This document shows, piece by piece, positions 24,373-32,825 of a stretch of 32,837 bases of DNA (positions are counted from its first letter, which is position 1; the number at the start of each line of letters is the position of its first letter). The notes below the pieces were generated by a model. It saw nothing but the letters and a program-made list of their open reading frames with translations, was not told where the DNA came from and ran no database searches. The stretch covers positions 1 through 32,837 of the forward strand of contig CALDSX010000024.1 of assembly GCA_937924445.1 (NCBI GenBank), in the 5' to 3' direction. Made by a program: the position numbers and the translations under genes. The DNA is from an uncultured Chthoniobacterales bacterium. GTDB taxonomy: Bacteria; Verrucomicrobiota; Verrucomicrobiia; Chthoniobacterales; CALDSX01.

Positions 24373-24931
24373 CTAACGGCAGCGACCGGGTTTACCTTTT
24401 CGCAGTAGAACAATGAAGCCTCTTTGACGGTGTGGGGAATACAAAACTATAGAGAGCGAGAGCATGCCATGCGATTTTTGCCTAGTCATAAAAGGTTCGG
24501 GATGGTACGGGATAGAGGATGCATGGGGGGGGGAGGTCAAACTTTCTGAATGACTCCGCAAGCAACTTTGAATAGGAGGAGTTTAACGCAGCGTCATCCG
24601 CTCCCTCTACGATCTGGAAGATACCTCCGCTTGCTCCGGCCACTGGGCCAGAGGGCCAGATCAGAAGCAACGCGAAGCTTCAAAAGAGCTGCTTCACACC
24701 TGAAAGCACAAGAGAGCATCCAGTAATGATTCTCCGACAAATGCGGTGTCGAAAAAAATCCCCAACCACAACAACGCCGGCACCAGAGTGGGGCATGAGG
24801 TGAAGTTCTTTATTTAGGGGAATATTTCGGAGCCAATTTCGCTGGGCTAGCCTGTCCTCCATTATTGCTTGTGTAACGTGGCGAAGAAGCAGAGGAATAT
24901 TTTTATTTTTCTTGTCTTTATTTCTTTGCAT
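24373..24931 (-). pseudogene. interrupted ORF with in-frame TGA and G9 run, unrecognised
   Basis: A - strand ATG at 24929-24931 starts a natural-looking protein ('MQRNKDKKNKNIPLLLRH', 'AGVVVVGDFFRHRICRR') that meets TGA at 24680-24682. The same frame continues without a break into a hydrophobic stretch ('FALLLIWPSGPVAGASGG', 'DDAALNSSYSKLLAESF') until a run of nine G on the + strand (24525-24533). After that run the protein-like text moves to another frame, ending at 24373 ('GFIVLLRKGKPGRC'). One nonsense change plus one slip in the homopolymer would restore about 185 codons. It could be a pseudogene, or a locus switched by slippage. No family is recognised. Confidence 0.4.
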
Positions 24932-25337
24932 AGGTGCTTAGTTAAGGCTTAAGCCCTGCGGCTGGCTGCGGCTCAGAGCGGCTCGCTTTGCTAACTTCTT
25001 TACAAAGAGCTAACCGGAGTTGGCGGCAGGTCTTATAGGTGCAATTAGTTCGTTTATGTGTAATTCAGAAAGGGTCGCCTCGGAGTGCGCTTTTGGGAAA
25101 TACTCTTTGGCAATCACTCCAGGAAGTCGAAAGAGAGTTTTTATGCGCACCAAAGCGGAGGAGGTAAACCCGCTTTTCTTACCCTTCTCGTGACAAGGCG
25201 CTGAAATGGCGTGGCAAGGCGCACGCGGAGAGAAACGAAGGGCTCTATGGAAACGTGCCGCCTGAGGCACGAAAAAGCGCAACACCGCCACGAAGCGAAA
25301 GAACCAGCCGCAGGTGAACGGGTGTCAGAAAGACGGG

Positions 25338-26342
25338 TTAAAGTTCGATCCAGAAACTTTTCAAGAGCGGCGGTGCTGTAAAATCAGAAGGCACTTTACC
25401 TGGGTGAAGTGTGGCACTCATCCTTTTACTTGCCAATGCTTTATTGATCATAGCGCGAAATTCGGAGTTGGTAATAGAGGCCATATTTGTGCAGGCCAGG
25501 ATAGTTCCTCCTTCGGTGCTGAGATCCAATGCAAGAGCTAAAAGCTTCTGATAATCGCGGGCGACCTTGAAAATGCGACCGTTGGCATCGCGTGAAAAGG
25601 TAGGCGGGTCTAATATAATAAAATTGAACCGTCGCTTTTTCTTTACGAATTGCGGAAGCCATTCGAAGACGTCGCCCTTAAAAAATTCTGCACGCGAAGG
25701 ATCCAGATTATTGAGCAGAAAGTTAGCCCTCCCACGTTGAAGCGCTGCAGATGAGAGGTCTACACTTGTTGTCAGAGCGCCAGCGGAGGCAGCAACCACT
25801 GAGAAAGAGCAGGTGTAGGAAAATGTGTTCAACACATTTTGAACCGTTTTTGTCTGGACTGCCTGGGCGGTAATGCGCCTAAGAAGCTCCATTCTGTTCC
25901 CACGTTGATCCAAAAATAGCCCTGAGGAGTAGCTTGCGCCTGGTCGAACGAAATACCGAAAAGAATGCTCGCGAACCATCAACTCGGTTTCTGAACAATT
26001 TCCTCCAGTAAATCTTCCGGAATGGTCAGCCATTAGCTGAGGAGGAATTTTTTGTGCAACGGAAAGTTTTCGCCAAAAACAGGTTTGCCACCCGGGGGCC
26101 TGGAGCACCCATTCCGGGAAAACCGTATTGAAGGTAGAAACGACCCAGCAATCGGCGTATTGATCAACAAAGAGCCCAGGGAAGCCGTCACCTGAGCCGT
26201 CGAGCAGGCGGATCGCATCGGAGATGTCCGCAAGCGGCCGTCTCTGTTGGCGCGCATACGTCAAACGCGCCAGCTCGGAGTGCTTGCGTGTATGGAAGAC
26301 CCGTTGAAATCCTTCTGGTGAGCCCTTGTGCTCTGCTTTCAT
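25338..26342 (-). CDS. class I SAM-dependent rRNA methyltransferase, RlmI/RlmK-like, PUA-less
   Basis: A 334-residue methyltransferase. The N-terminal half holds the EEHYB-like domain ('DAIRLLDGSGDGFPGLFVDQY' near 42-62), then 'GLFLDQRGNR' (141-150), which is characteristic of RlmI-type enzymes. The Rossmann fold follows, with SAM motif I at 'VLNTFSYTCSFSVVAASAGA' (170-189), motif II 'SVDLSSAAL', and the catalytic/target-base motif L244-D-P-P-T-F ('FIILDPPTFSRD'). RlmI of E. coli methylates 23S rRNA C1962 and carries an N-terminal PUA domain (about 396 aa in total). This protein begins after that region, so RNA binding must differ. Assignment to 23S rRNA is inferred from the family. It starts at ATG 26340-26342, with 85 bp to the divergent sugar mutase. 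Confidence 0.88.
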   Translation of the reverse strand: MKAEHKGSPEGFQRVFHTRKHSELARLTYARQQRRPLADISDAIRLLDGSGDGFPGLFVDQYADCWVVSTFNTVFPEWVLQAPGWQTCFWRKLSVAQKIPPQLMADHSGRFTGGNCSETELMVREHSFRYFVRPGASYSSGLFLDQRGNRMELLRRITAQAVQTKTVQNVLNTFSYTCSFSVVAASAGALTTSVDLSSAALQRGRANFLLNNLDPSRAEFFKGDVFEWLPQFVKKKRRFNFIILDPPTFSRDANGRIFKVARDYQKLLALALDLSTEGGTILACTNMASITNSEFRAMINKALASKRMSATLHPGKVPSDFTAPPLLKSFWIEL

Positions 26343-26427
26343 TCCTGCTTAATTAGGTGACATTTTGCCCGACAGCAAATCCCCAAAAACCCAGAAATAA
26401 AATTCAGGAATTAAGAGATAAGTGCCA

Positions 26428-28389
26428 ATGAATGAACTGAACAAAAAACTTGATGAAGCAGTGCTCGCCGGAAAGCTTCTTAAGACGAGCCGGGAGAACA
26501 TCGGCCGCGTTTTGGACGAGGATTGTCAACCAGTTTGCCGAGAGAGTATCGCTGAACTGGCAAATCGCGGTCTTTGGGATGAATTAAACGACAGATTCTT
26601 TCGCACTCTAGCCTTTGGCACCGGGGGACTGCGAGGGCGAACGATCGGCCGTCATGTCACGGCCGCAGAGAATGGCACGCCCACCCCTTTAGGCCGCCCG
26701 CAATTTCCTTGCACTGGCACGAATGCGATGAACACTGGGAACGTCACTCGTGCCACACTCGGACTTATCGCATATTTAAAAGAGTGGCTATCATCCGGGC
26801 CGCAACAGGCGATTCCTCGGATAGCAATTGCGCACGATACACGTCATTTTTCACGAGAATTTGCGGAGCTTACGGCGCGGCTTGCAGTTGAGCAGGGTTG
26901 CGATGCGGTTCTTTTCGAATCCCCTCGTTCCACTCCTGAACTCTCCTTTGCTGTTCGTCACACGGGTTCTCATGCAGGCATCGTGCTGACGGCGAGCCAT
27001 AATCCACCTCACGACAATGGCTATAAGGTTTATTTTGTTGATGGTGCTCAGATCGTTGAGCCACACGCTTCCGGAATAATCGCAAAAGTCAACGCCATCA
27101 CAGGTTCGGTGGCACCACTGCCGGAAAACCAGCGTGGGCGTCTCATCACTGTCGGTTCGGAAATTGATGAGGCCTACATGAAGCGTCTAGAGTCGCTTAT
27201 TCTTGATCCAAGTATGGTCGCGGCACAAAAATCGCGATTGAGGATTGTTTTTACCCCGATCCATGGCACAGGTGGGGTGATCATTAAACAGATGCTCTCT
27301 CGATTGGGATTTAACTTCTCGGTTGTTGGGGCTCAGGATGCCTTTGACGGGCGATTTCCGACTGTGAAATCGCCCAACCCAGAAAATGCCGAGGCACTGG
27401 ACATGGCGCTCAGTCTGGCTAATGAGACGGGTGCCGATCTTGTCATGGGAACAGATCCTGACTCCGATCGGCTTGGTGTCGCGGTGAGGACCCGGTCAGG
27501 GGAAATGCGGCTTTTAACAGGCAACCAACTCGCAGCTTTAATCGCCGCCTATCGCGTCACTCGGATGTTCTCCATGGGGATCCTCACTCCCGAAAATGCT
27601 CACCGCGCGGTTCTTATTAAAACCATCGTCACCACAGATTTGATAAAGGCCATCGCAGAAAAACACGGCCTCCGTTGTGTTGAGACCTTGACCGGATTCA
27701 AATATATCGGACAAAAACTTGGGAAGTACGAGCAGGCCCTGCCCGAAACAGTTCGGGCACATTACCGCACGCTTCTAGAGACTGAAACCCGCAAGACGCG
27801 CCTTGAACATTCCTCTTTCTATGTCTTCGGAGGCGAAGAGAGCTACGGCTACAGTGGTGGCGATTTTGTGCGTGACAAAGACGCGAACGGTAGTGCACTC
27901 ATGTTTGCCGAAGTGGCGGCGTATGCTTCATCGCGAGAAATGACGCTTGATGAATTGCTCGACGAAGTCTATTCGCAATACGGCTTTTATTTAGAAAAAA
28001 ACGGATCGCTGACCTTTGAAGGAGCCGATGGGGCAGCAAAAATCGCTACACTTTCCACATCTTACGCAATGCGTCCTCCTGAAAAAATCCTTTCTGAACC
28101 GGTCGTCAAGGTCACCAATTTCGACACCGACACTGTTGTGGATTGTGATGGTGAGGCTCTTCCGCGAGAAAAAGCATTGATCTTCGAACTTTCAAACGGA
28201 TGGAAAGTCGCCGTGCGACCCTCTGGCACCGAGCCTAAAATAAAATATTACATGTTTGCAGTGCAGAAAAACAGGAGTGGCGCGTCGTTGACACGAGATG
28301 AGATCGCTAAAATAAGAGAAAATGCAACACGACGACTTGACGAGTTGTGGGACTGGCTCAGGTTGGACGCTGAAGAGCGGACCGCCTGA
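26428..28389 (+). CDS. phosphoglucomutase/phosphomannomutase (alpha-D-phosphohexomutase)
   Basis: This 653-residue cytoplasmic enzyme interconverts hexose-1- and hexose-6-phosphates, supplying precursors for glycogen and nucleotide sugars. All four domain signatures are present: the phosphoserine loop 'TASHNPPHDNGYK' at 188-200 with catalytic Ser190, the Mg2+ loop 'GTDPDSDRLG' with Asp343, Asp345 and Asp347, the sugar-binding 'GGEESYGY' at 468-475, and the phosphate-binding 'RPSGTEPK' at 597-604. An insertion near 80-105 with 'CTGTNAMNTGNVTRA' precedes domain I. The length suits the PgcA/PGM2-like branch more than the 450-residue PMMs. ATG at 26428 is preferred over the in-frame GTG at 26422 because AGAGA lies at suitable spacing. 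Stands divergent from the methyltransferase. Confidence 0.93.
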   Translation: MNELNKKLDEAVLAGKLLKTSRENIGRVLDEDCQPVCRESIAELANRGLWDELNDRFFRTLAFGTGGLRGRTIGRHVTAAENGTPTPLGRPQFPCTGTNAMNTGNVTRATLGLIAYLKEWLSSGPQQAIPRIAIAHDTRHFSREFAELTARLAVEQGCDAVLFESPRSTPELSFAVRHTGSHAGIVLTASHNPPHDNGYKVYFVDGAQIVEPHASGIIAKVNAITGSVAPLPENQRGRLITVGSEIDEAYMKRLESLILDPSMVAAQKSRLRIVFTPIHGTGGVIIKQMLSRLGFNFSVVGAQDAFDGRFPTVKSPNPENAEALDMALSLANETGADLVMGTDPDSDRLGVAVRTRSGEMRLLTGNQLAALIAAYRVTRMFSMGILTPENAHRAVLIKTIVTTDLIKAIAEKHGLRCVETLTGFKYIGQKLGKYEQALPETVRAHYRTLLETETRKTRLEHSSFYVFGGEESYGYSGGDFVRDKDANGSALMFAEVAAYASSREMTLDELLDEVYSQYGFYLEKNGSLTFEGADGAAKIATLSTSYAMRPPEKILSEPVVKVTNFDTDTVVDCDGEALPREKALIFELSNGWKVAVRPSGTEPKIKYYMFAVQKNRSGASLTRDEIAKIRENATRRLDELWDWLRLDAEERTA

Positions 28390-28424
28390 TCTGGGTCTAA
28401 ATTATACTTTGATCGCTTGTCTGC

Positions 28425-28442
28425 GCGCTAAAGCGCTTTTTT
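28425..28442 (+). terminator. short GCGC stem with T6 tract
   Basis: GCGC-TAAA-GCGC (28425-28436) followed by six T (28437-28442), ending just 4 nt before the next start codon. The stem is only 4 bp, so it may attenuate but is unlikely to stop transcription fully. Confidence 0.25.
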
Positions 28443-28446
28443 CCTG

Positions 28447-29478
28447 ATGAGCAAGTCCGATTTTTTTGGTTTTTGCACCACTCTCAAACCAGTCGAGCTG
28501 AAAGCCATCGGAGAACTTTCCCATGTTGAACATATTGAGGAAGGCGTGACGATCTATTCGAGTGGCGATCCATCCGATTCTCTTTATATAATCAATCGTG
28601 GGGCTGTAGCCGTTATCCATGAAGACCCAAGATATGCCGACCGTGCGGATATCAGTTATTTGAGCCGTGGGGATATGTTCGGCGAAATTGACGTTCTGAC
28701 CGACTCCTATCGAAGAAATGCGATCCGCACTTGCGAGCCAGTCAGTCTTCAATGTTTTCGGCGTGAAGATTTTCCCGAGATCATACGACGTGTTCCTTCG
28801 TTCTTTTATTTTATCGCCCAACGGCTGGCCACGCGCTTTGTGCAAGTGACCGATATGGCTTTCGTTCAAAGCCATTGCCTTGAACTGAGCGGAAGCCTCG
28901 AGAATTTTGATCTTGTGACGATTTACCAAACAATCGTGAACTCCAACCAGACTGGGGAGCTGGCCGTTTACAATACTTTAGGTGAGGCCGTCGCAGTTTT
29001 CTTTTTCCTTAAAGGACACCCTCTTCACGCGCAATATTATCACCTTCACGGGGAGGAAGCCCTCTTCCAACTGTTCCTTCATGAACGAATCGAAGGCACG
29101 TTTAGTTTTTCAAAAATGGAGCAACCATCTGGAGATGAGACAAACAGCCCACAGATTTCGCGTAATCCCACTGATCTGCTGTTTAGCGCTCTTCAGTTTC
29201 GGGATGAATTCCGGGAGCTTGCGCGAAGAATCGTTGATCCTACGGCTATTCTTCGGCCTCTAAAACCTGAAGTTGAAAGGCCGGAAGAAAATTCTGAAGA
29301 CCGCGAGTTGGAACCTCTTGCAGGGCAGATATTTTTACTAGTCCAACAAGGCGCATACAGCGTGGATGATCTTTTCCAGCTATTGCAGGTATGTGAACAT
29401 AAACTTTATAAAACGATCCTTTACCTTGCCGAAACTGGCCATCTAGAGCTCCAGACTCAAATAGCCGCAACCGCGTGA
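28447..29478 (+). CDS. cyclic-nucleotide-binding domain protein with DUF4388 domain
   Basis: A 343-residue signalling protein. Residues 12-130 form a cNMP-binding fold ('GVTIYSSGDPSDSLYIINRGAVAVI', phosphate-cassette region 'GDMFGEIDVLTDSYRRNAIRT' with Glu80 and Arg90 in the usual places). Residues 146-225 match DUF4388 ('LSGSLENFDLVTIYQTIVNSNQTGEL', 'FFFLKGHPLHAQY', 'EEALFQLF'), a PatA-like domain found with receivers and other sensors. A C-terminal tail from about 255 contains a helical segment resembling a winged-helix ('IFLLVQQGAYSVDDLFQLLQ'). No membrane segment is seen. It probably senses a nucleotide and regulates a partner protein. It is 57 bp after the mutase and almost overlaps the following small gene (a GTGA overlap if GTG 29475 is used). 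Confidence 0.85.
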   Translation: MSKSDFFGFCTTLKPVELKAIGELSHVEHIEEGVTIYSSGDPSDSLYIINRGAVAVIHEDPRYADRADISYLSRGDMFGEIDVLTDSYRRNAIRTCEPVSLQCFRREDFPEIIRRVPSFFYFIAQRLATRFVQVTDMAFVQSHCLELSGSLENFDLVTIYQTIVNSNQTGELAVYNTLGEAVAVFFFLKGHPLHAQYYHLHGEEALFQLFLHERIEGTFSFSKMEQPSGDETNSPQISRNPTDLLFSALQFRDEFRELARRIVDPTAILRPLKPEVERPEENSEDRELEPLAGQIFLLVQQGAYSVDDLFQLLQVCEHKLYKTILYLAETGHLELQTQIAATA

Positions 29479-29501
29479 ATCGTTTACCCTCATTATTAGC
29501 A

Positions 29502-29795
29502 ATGACTTCTCCTCTTCCAGACTCCTATCGGTCCTTACGCTGCGCTTTAAGAACCCGGTTAGATTTGATCGCCGACACGGCATGGCGAGACCGGGATCCC
29601 GAAGGCCATCTGAACGCACTCCGTGTTGCTGGAGCAGAGATTAACGCCCGTGCCGCTGCTCTTGATCCCAGCCCCCCCGCGGAGCTTGCTCATTACCTCG
29701 AAGGGCAAAGCCTATCAAAAGCATTGGAATGGCTTGATAATGCCGCCAGGCAGGGCGGTCAGATGTCAGGCGGTCCGATCGGTTGTGGCCGTTAA
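29502..29795 (+). CDS. small helical protein upstream of LarB, unknown function
   Basis: A 97-residue protein predicted to be mostly helical ('SYRSLRCALRTRLDLIAD', 'DPEGHLNALRVAGAEI', 'AELAHYLEGQSLSKALEWL'). I have a memory of similar short proteins ('..AWRDRDPxGHL..', '..HYLERxSYxKAL..') in Verrucomicrobia, but no function. The last helix ('LEGQSLSKALEWL') also resembles the N-terminal helix that LarB proteins usually begin with, so a frameshifted LarB N-terminus is the alternative reading. Start: ATG 29502 is chosen. GTG at 29475 would overlap the upstream stop (GTGA) and add nine residues. Its end overlaps the LarB start by 11 bp. Confidence 0.55.
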   Translation: MTSPLPDSYRSLRCALRTRLDLIADTAWRDRDPEGHLNALRVAGAEINARAAALDPSPPAELAHYLEGQSLSKALEWLDNAARQGGQMSGGPIGCGR

Positions 29796-30513
29796 AACTC
29801 AAAGATTTGTTCCTTCAGTGCAGCACGCCGACCGCGGTTTTCTCGACCTTGGTTTTGCTCGACCTGATACCGACCGACTTGTGCGAACCGGATTTGGGGA
29901 GGTGGTTTTTTGTGAAGGCAAAACACCTCAACAAGCAGCTGAAATCTTCCAGACGCTTTATGCAACTCAGGGAGGTGTTCTTGGAACTCGTGCAACTGAG
30001 GCTCATGCTACGGCACTGCAAACTTTTTTTTCTGAGGTGCAATACAATCCAATTGCGCATTGCCTCTCTGTCGGGCAGGCACCTCGTCCGGCCCGCGCCG
30101 GATCAGCTCTCATTGTGTGCGCAGGAACGAGCGATCTTCCCGTCGCGGAAGAGGCCGCTTTTACGCTTGAATTTCTTGGTCATGCAGCACCAAGGATTAA
30201 CGACTGTGGGGTTGCTGGAATTCATCGCCTTCTGGCCGACCACTCCGCACTGGAAAGCGCAGATGTGATTATCGTCGTTGCAGGAATGGACGGCGCCCTT
30301 CCGGCTGTTGTTGGTGGTCTGGTGGGGTCGCCGGTTATCGCCGTCCCCACAAGCGTCGGATACGGTGCAGGGTTCTCCGGCATCGCCCCGCTTCTCACCA
30401 TGTTAAACGCTTGCAGCCCCGGCGTCTGCGTGGTGAACATTGACAATGGTTTTGGTGCAGCGATTGCTGCCGCACGGATTTTTAACAGGGTTTCCAAAGA
30501 GCAAGATGCATAA
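29785..30513 (+). CDS. larB: nickel-pincer cofactor biosynthesis protein LarB
   Basis: LarB carboxylates and hydrolyses nicotinic acid adenine dinucleotide to start the nickel-pincer nucleotide cofactor of lactate racemase and related enzymes. The 242-residue product has the expected 'GFGEVVFCEGKTPQQ' (36-50), then the AIR-carboxylase-like core: 'GTSDLPVAEEAAFTLEFLG' (114-132), 'DCGVAGIHRLL' with Cys141, 'VIIVVAGMDGALPAVVGGLV', 'PTSVGYGAGFSGI', and 'NIDNGFGAAIAAARI' near the end. GTG at 29785 gives near-normal length, but about ten residues of the usual N-terminal helix are missing; GTG 29818 is a less likely start. No larC or larE is in the window, so the remaining pathway is elsewhere or absent. 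Confidence 0.88.
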   Translation: MAVKTQRFVPSVQHADRGFLDLGFARPDTDRLVRTGFGEVVFCEGKTPQQAAEIFQTLYATQGGVLGTRATEAHATALQTFFSEVQYNPIAHCLSVGQAPRPARAGSALIVCAGTSDLPVAEEAAFTLEFLGHAAPRINDCGVAGIHRLLADHSALESADVIIVVAGMDGALPAVVGGLVGSPVIAVPTSVGYGAGFSGIAPLLTMLNACSPGVCVVNIDNGFGAAIAAARIFNRVSKEQDA

Positions 30514-31010
30514 ATTTTTTTGCAAAAGGAGTCAGAGACCGGCAATCATTTCCCTTCAACAGAGCAATTCTCAAAATAATTGCACCCGGGCAATGAATCT
30601 TTCCAAGCAAAATACCCAACTCCCGGCGCTTCCTACCAGAGCCCGGTTGTGACTCTATTTTTTCGTCACAAAACCGTGCTTAAACTCAACGAAAAAGTGG
30701 GAAAATTTGCCAGTAAAAAAGTCCCCACAATATGCACTCTGTGAAGTCCGAGGTCATATTCGTTTTGACAAGCAATAGACCGCTCGTTAAACATTTGACT
30801 TTGAAAGATGATTTTAGCGTTAAAGCTGACATCTTAAGTCGGTCTGGAGGTCAATCAATGTTCTCCTTCGCGCATTGAAAGTTTCTAACCGACAAATTCT
30901 AACATTGCAAGAAGGCTGTCGCGTCTCATCTTTGCGCGACGGTTTGATTGTAAAGATTATCATTCGACACCCACCTCTCTGATTCGGTTCCTTAAACACC
31001 TGTCATATTT
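30514..31010. other. intergenic upstream of deoC
   Basis: About 500 bp with no supported gene. It holds a TTGACA at 30765-30770 with only a poor -10 (TAAACA) at 17 nt, two weak inverted repeats (GTCGCG/CGCGAC at 30918-30940; GTGGG/CCCAC near 30700-30730), and an unused AAAAGGAG near 30526. deoC must have its own promoter here, but I could not fix it. Confidence 0.45.
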
Positions 31011-31772
31011 ATGAAAATCCAAACGCTCGCTGATATTGCTCGCACTATTGATCACTCTCTTCTTCACCCCACGTTGTCTGATGACGATCTGAAAAAAGGG
31101 TGTGAGTTGTCGAAGTCCTGTGGCACTGCCACAGCGTGTGTGAAGCCTTATCACGTTCCTCTGGCTCGCGAACTTCTTGCGGGGTCATCTACCGCAGTCT
31201 GTGCGGTTATTGGATTTCCTCATGGCAATTCAACCACTGGCATTAAAGTAGCTGAAGCCGAAGCGGTCTCTCTGGGTGGGGCGACTGAGGTTGATATGGT
31301 CGCTAATGTTGGCAAAGTTAAAAGTGGCGATTGGGAATATGTCGCCCGAGACATTCGCCTCGTGAACGAAGTGGTGGTTGCTCAGGGTGGAATTCTCAAA
31401 GTGATTTTCGAGAATGATTTCCTTACCGAATCGGAGATTATTCGTCTTTGCGAAATCTGTTCGGAGGTGCGGGTGGCCTTTGTAAAAACATCAACCGGCT
31501 ATGGGTTTGTGAAGGGAGCCGACGGCAAGTATAGCTACAAAGGGGCCACTCTTGAGCACCTGAAGCTTATGCGTGCGCATTGCCCGCCTGAGGTGCAGAT
31601 TAAAGCTGCTGGAGGTGTTCGCACCCTCGATGAGCTTCTTGCCGTTGTTGATGTCGGAGTGACTCGGATTGGTGCTACGGCCACAGTGGCAATCCTCGAA
31701 GAAGCCGCAAAGAGAGGCTATCCAGGTCAATTGCAATTCAAAGGCAGCTCCTCAGGCCCTGGCGGATATTAA
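31011..31772 (+). CDS. deoC: deoxyribose-phosphate aldolase
   Basis: Cleaves 2-deoxyribose-5-phosphate to glyceraldehyde-3-phosphate and acetaldehyde in deoxynucleoside catabolism. The 253-residue TIM-barrel protein shows 'TIDHSLLHPTLSDDDL' at the N-terminus, 'EVDMVANVG' with catalytic-relay Asp95, the Schiff-base lysine Lys159 in 'AFVKTSTGYG', and the second lysine Lys198 in 'IKAAGGVRT'. These match the E. coli Asp102/Lys167/Lys201 triad. The phosphate-binding 'GATATVAIL' segment is present near the end. The length is typical. No other deo genes adjoin it, so it seems to be a stand-alone unit. ATG 31011 matches the family N-terminus; the upstream T/A-rich stretch lacks a clear ribosome binding site. 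Confidence 0.95.
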   Translation: MKIQTLADIARTIDHSLLHPTLSDDDLKKGCELSKSCGTATACVKPYHVPLARELLAGSSTAVCAVIGFPHGNSTTGIKVAEAEAVSLGGATEVDMVANVGKVKSGDWEYVARDIRLVNEVVVAQGGILKVIFENDFLTESEIIRLCEICSEVRVAFVKTSTGYGFVKGADGKYSYKGATLEHLKLMRAHCPPEVQIKAAGGVRTLDELLAVVDVGVTRIGATATVAILEEAAKRGYPGQLQFKGSSSGPGGY

Positions 31773-32252
31773 GAAACGCTTTTGTTTCAGCCCGAGCTTC
31801 GAATTCAGCGTGGCTCCGTGGGACGTTTTTTTCACACCGCTTGTCATCCAGACGAATCTATCTAGTCGAGAAGTCTTGGGGAAGCATACAGATATTCCTA
31901 GACTGAGTGCCTCCACAAGCTCAGGTGAGAAGAAGCGTGTTGGGCAACTTCATTGGCAGCGTCGCATGAGCCATCGGGCTATCGAGTTGCTCGTCTGTCT
32001 GGCAAATGGTTGTCCTGCATTTTCTGGGGGATTTCCTTGAGGTCCGTTTGCCCTCTACGCCCTCTACGCACCACCACTTTTCCCATTATAACGAGCAACC
32101 GTTCGATATGGTGGAGCGCTGCTTTGAAGTGAATTTATAACTGCCAGATCCATATCTGCCATCTCGTTAAAGACGCTTGCCTTTTTTTCTCAAACAAAAA
32201 CAGGTCTTAATTTTCGCTCGCAAATGTTAAATCCGCAGTGGTTATTCTAAAC
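31773..32252. other. intergenic, no supported gene
   Basis: 480 bp between deoC and the aldo/keto reductase. A + strand frame runs out of the deoC 3' end in another phase to 32040 and is open for 123 codons, but it has no start or motif I can support. A small tandem (CCCTCTACG twice) lies near 32050-32068. The last 100 bp are A/T-rich and probably carry the reductase promoter. Confidence 0.45.
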
Positions 32253-32825
32253 ATGAAAACTCGGATTTTTCAGGGTATCGCAGTTTCGGAAGTTGGTCTT
32301 GGCACATGGCAGTTCGGTGGGGACTGGGGCAGCATTACCGACGAACAGGCGCTTGAGACCATGCGCACAGCGGTTGATCACGGCGTCACATTTTTCGATA
32401 CAGCAGATGTGTATGGATTGGGTCGTAGCGAGGAACTCATCGGGCGATTTCTGCGGGAATACCATGGTCCACTGCTGATTGCAGCGAAGTTGGGGCGCTT
32501 GCCCGAGCCGGGTTGGCCGGCTAACTTTACCCGCCAGGCATTTCGCAAACATACAGAGGCTTCGCTCCGTCGACTTTGTGTAGAGCGGATTGACCTCATG
32601 CAGTTGCACTGTCTGCCGACTACCATTCTGAAGGAAGGTAAATGCTTCGAGTGGCTTCGTGAATTGCGAGGCGAGGGTAAAATTGCACACTTCGGCGCGA
32701 GCGTGGAATCTGTGGCTGAGGCGCATCTCTGCATGGAACAGAAGGATCTCGCCTCCCTGCAGTTGATTTTCAATATATTTCGTAACTGCTCAGGTAGCCG
32801 CCCGCCTTGGGGCGGCCACCTGTGA
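32253..32825 (+). CDS. aldo/keto reductase, 3' truncated
   Basis: The N-terminal 177 residues match aldo/keto reductases of the YdhF/MocA-like group: 'GLGTWQFGG', D49 and Y54 in 'FFDTADVYGLGRSEE', K79 in 'IAAKLG' and H119 in 'IDLMQLHCLP', completing the catalytic Asp-Tyr-Lys-His tetrad. Family members have about 310-330 residues. Here the reading leaves the family pattern after 'LIFNIFR' (codon ends at 32783), runs through 13 unrelated residues and stops at 32823-32825. The NADPH-binding half of the barrel is therefore lost, and the product should be inactive. The change coincides with a G+C-rich inverted repeat, so disruption by a mobile element is likely. ATG 32253 is chosen because it gives the normal family N-terminus. 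Confidence 0.75.
   Translation: MKTRIFQGIAVSEVGLGTWQFGGDWGSITDEQALETMRTAVDHGVTFFDTADVYGLGRSEELIGRFLREYHGPLLIAAKLGRLPEPGWPANFTRQAFRKHTEASLRRLCVERIDLMQLHCLPTTILKEGKCFEWLRELRGEGKIAHFGASVESVAEAHLCMEQKDLASLQLIFNIFRNCSGSRPPWGGHL
32791..32822. repeat. 13-bp inverted repeat interrupting the aldo/keto reductase
   Basis: CAGGTAGCCGCCC (32791-32803) and GGGCGGCCACCTG (32810-32822) are complementary at 12 of 13 positions around a 6-nt loop. The sequence is far richer in G+C than the flanking gene and begins within 10 bp of the point where the reductase leaves its family pattern. It may be the end of an insertion element running out of the window; the element family is unknown. Confidence 0.5.

Larger units (their letters stand above)
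23622..25337. other. 1.7-kb gene graveyard with broken reading frames
   Basis: No intact, recognisable gene lies here. A - strand frame at 23718-24221 (TTG start, 167 codons) and a - strand frame at 25010-25291 (GTG start, 93 codons) are open but unassigned. The most protein-like pieces are listed separately (24122-24372 and 24373-24931). A 6-bp stem CGTGCC/GGCACG at 25254-25271 is a faint candidate terminator for the rRNA methyltransferase. G+C varies sharply, with one row near 24,121 at about 30%. Confidence 0.5.

Noticed and set aside
24680-24682. TGA read as selenocysteine
   Set aside because: No recognisable SECIS element was identified after the codon, and the downstream frame is broken again at the G9 run, so decay is simpler.
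25338-25360. tRNA-like GTTCGATCC
   Set aside because: A T-loop-like string near the end of the methyltransferase gene, but no acceptor or anticodon stems can be drawn around it.
30765-30793. Sigma70-type promoter with TTGACA upstream of deoC
   Set aside because: The -35 is perfect, but the hexamer 17 nt on (TAAACA) matches the -10 consensus at only three of six positions and lies over 200 bp from the start codon.
31669-32040. 123-codon frame overlapping the end of deoC
   Set aside because: No start signal outside deoC, overlaps it by about 100 bp, and shows no motif.
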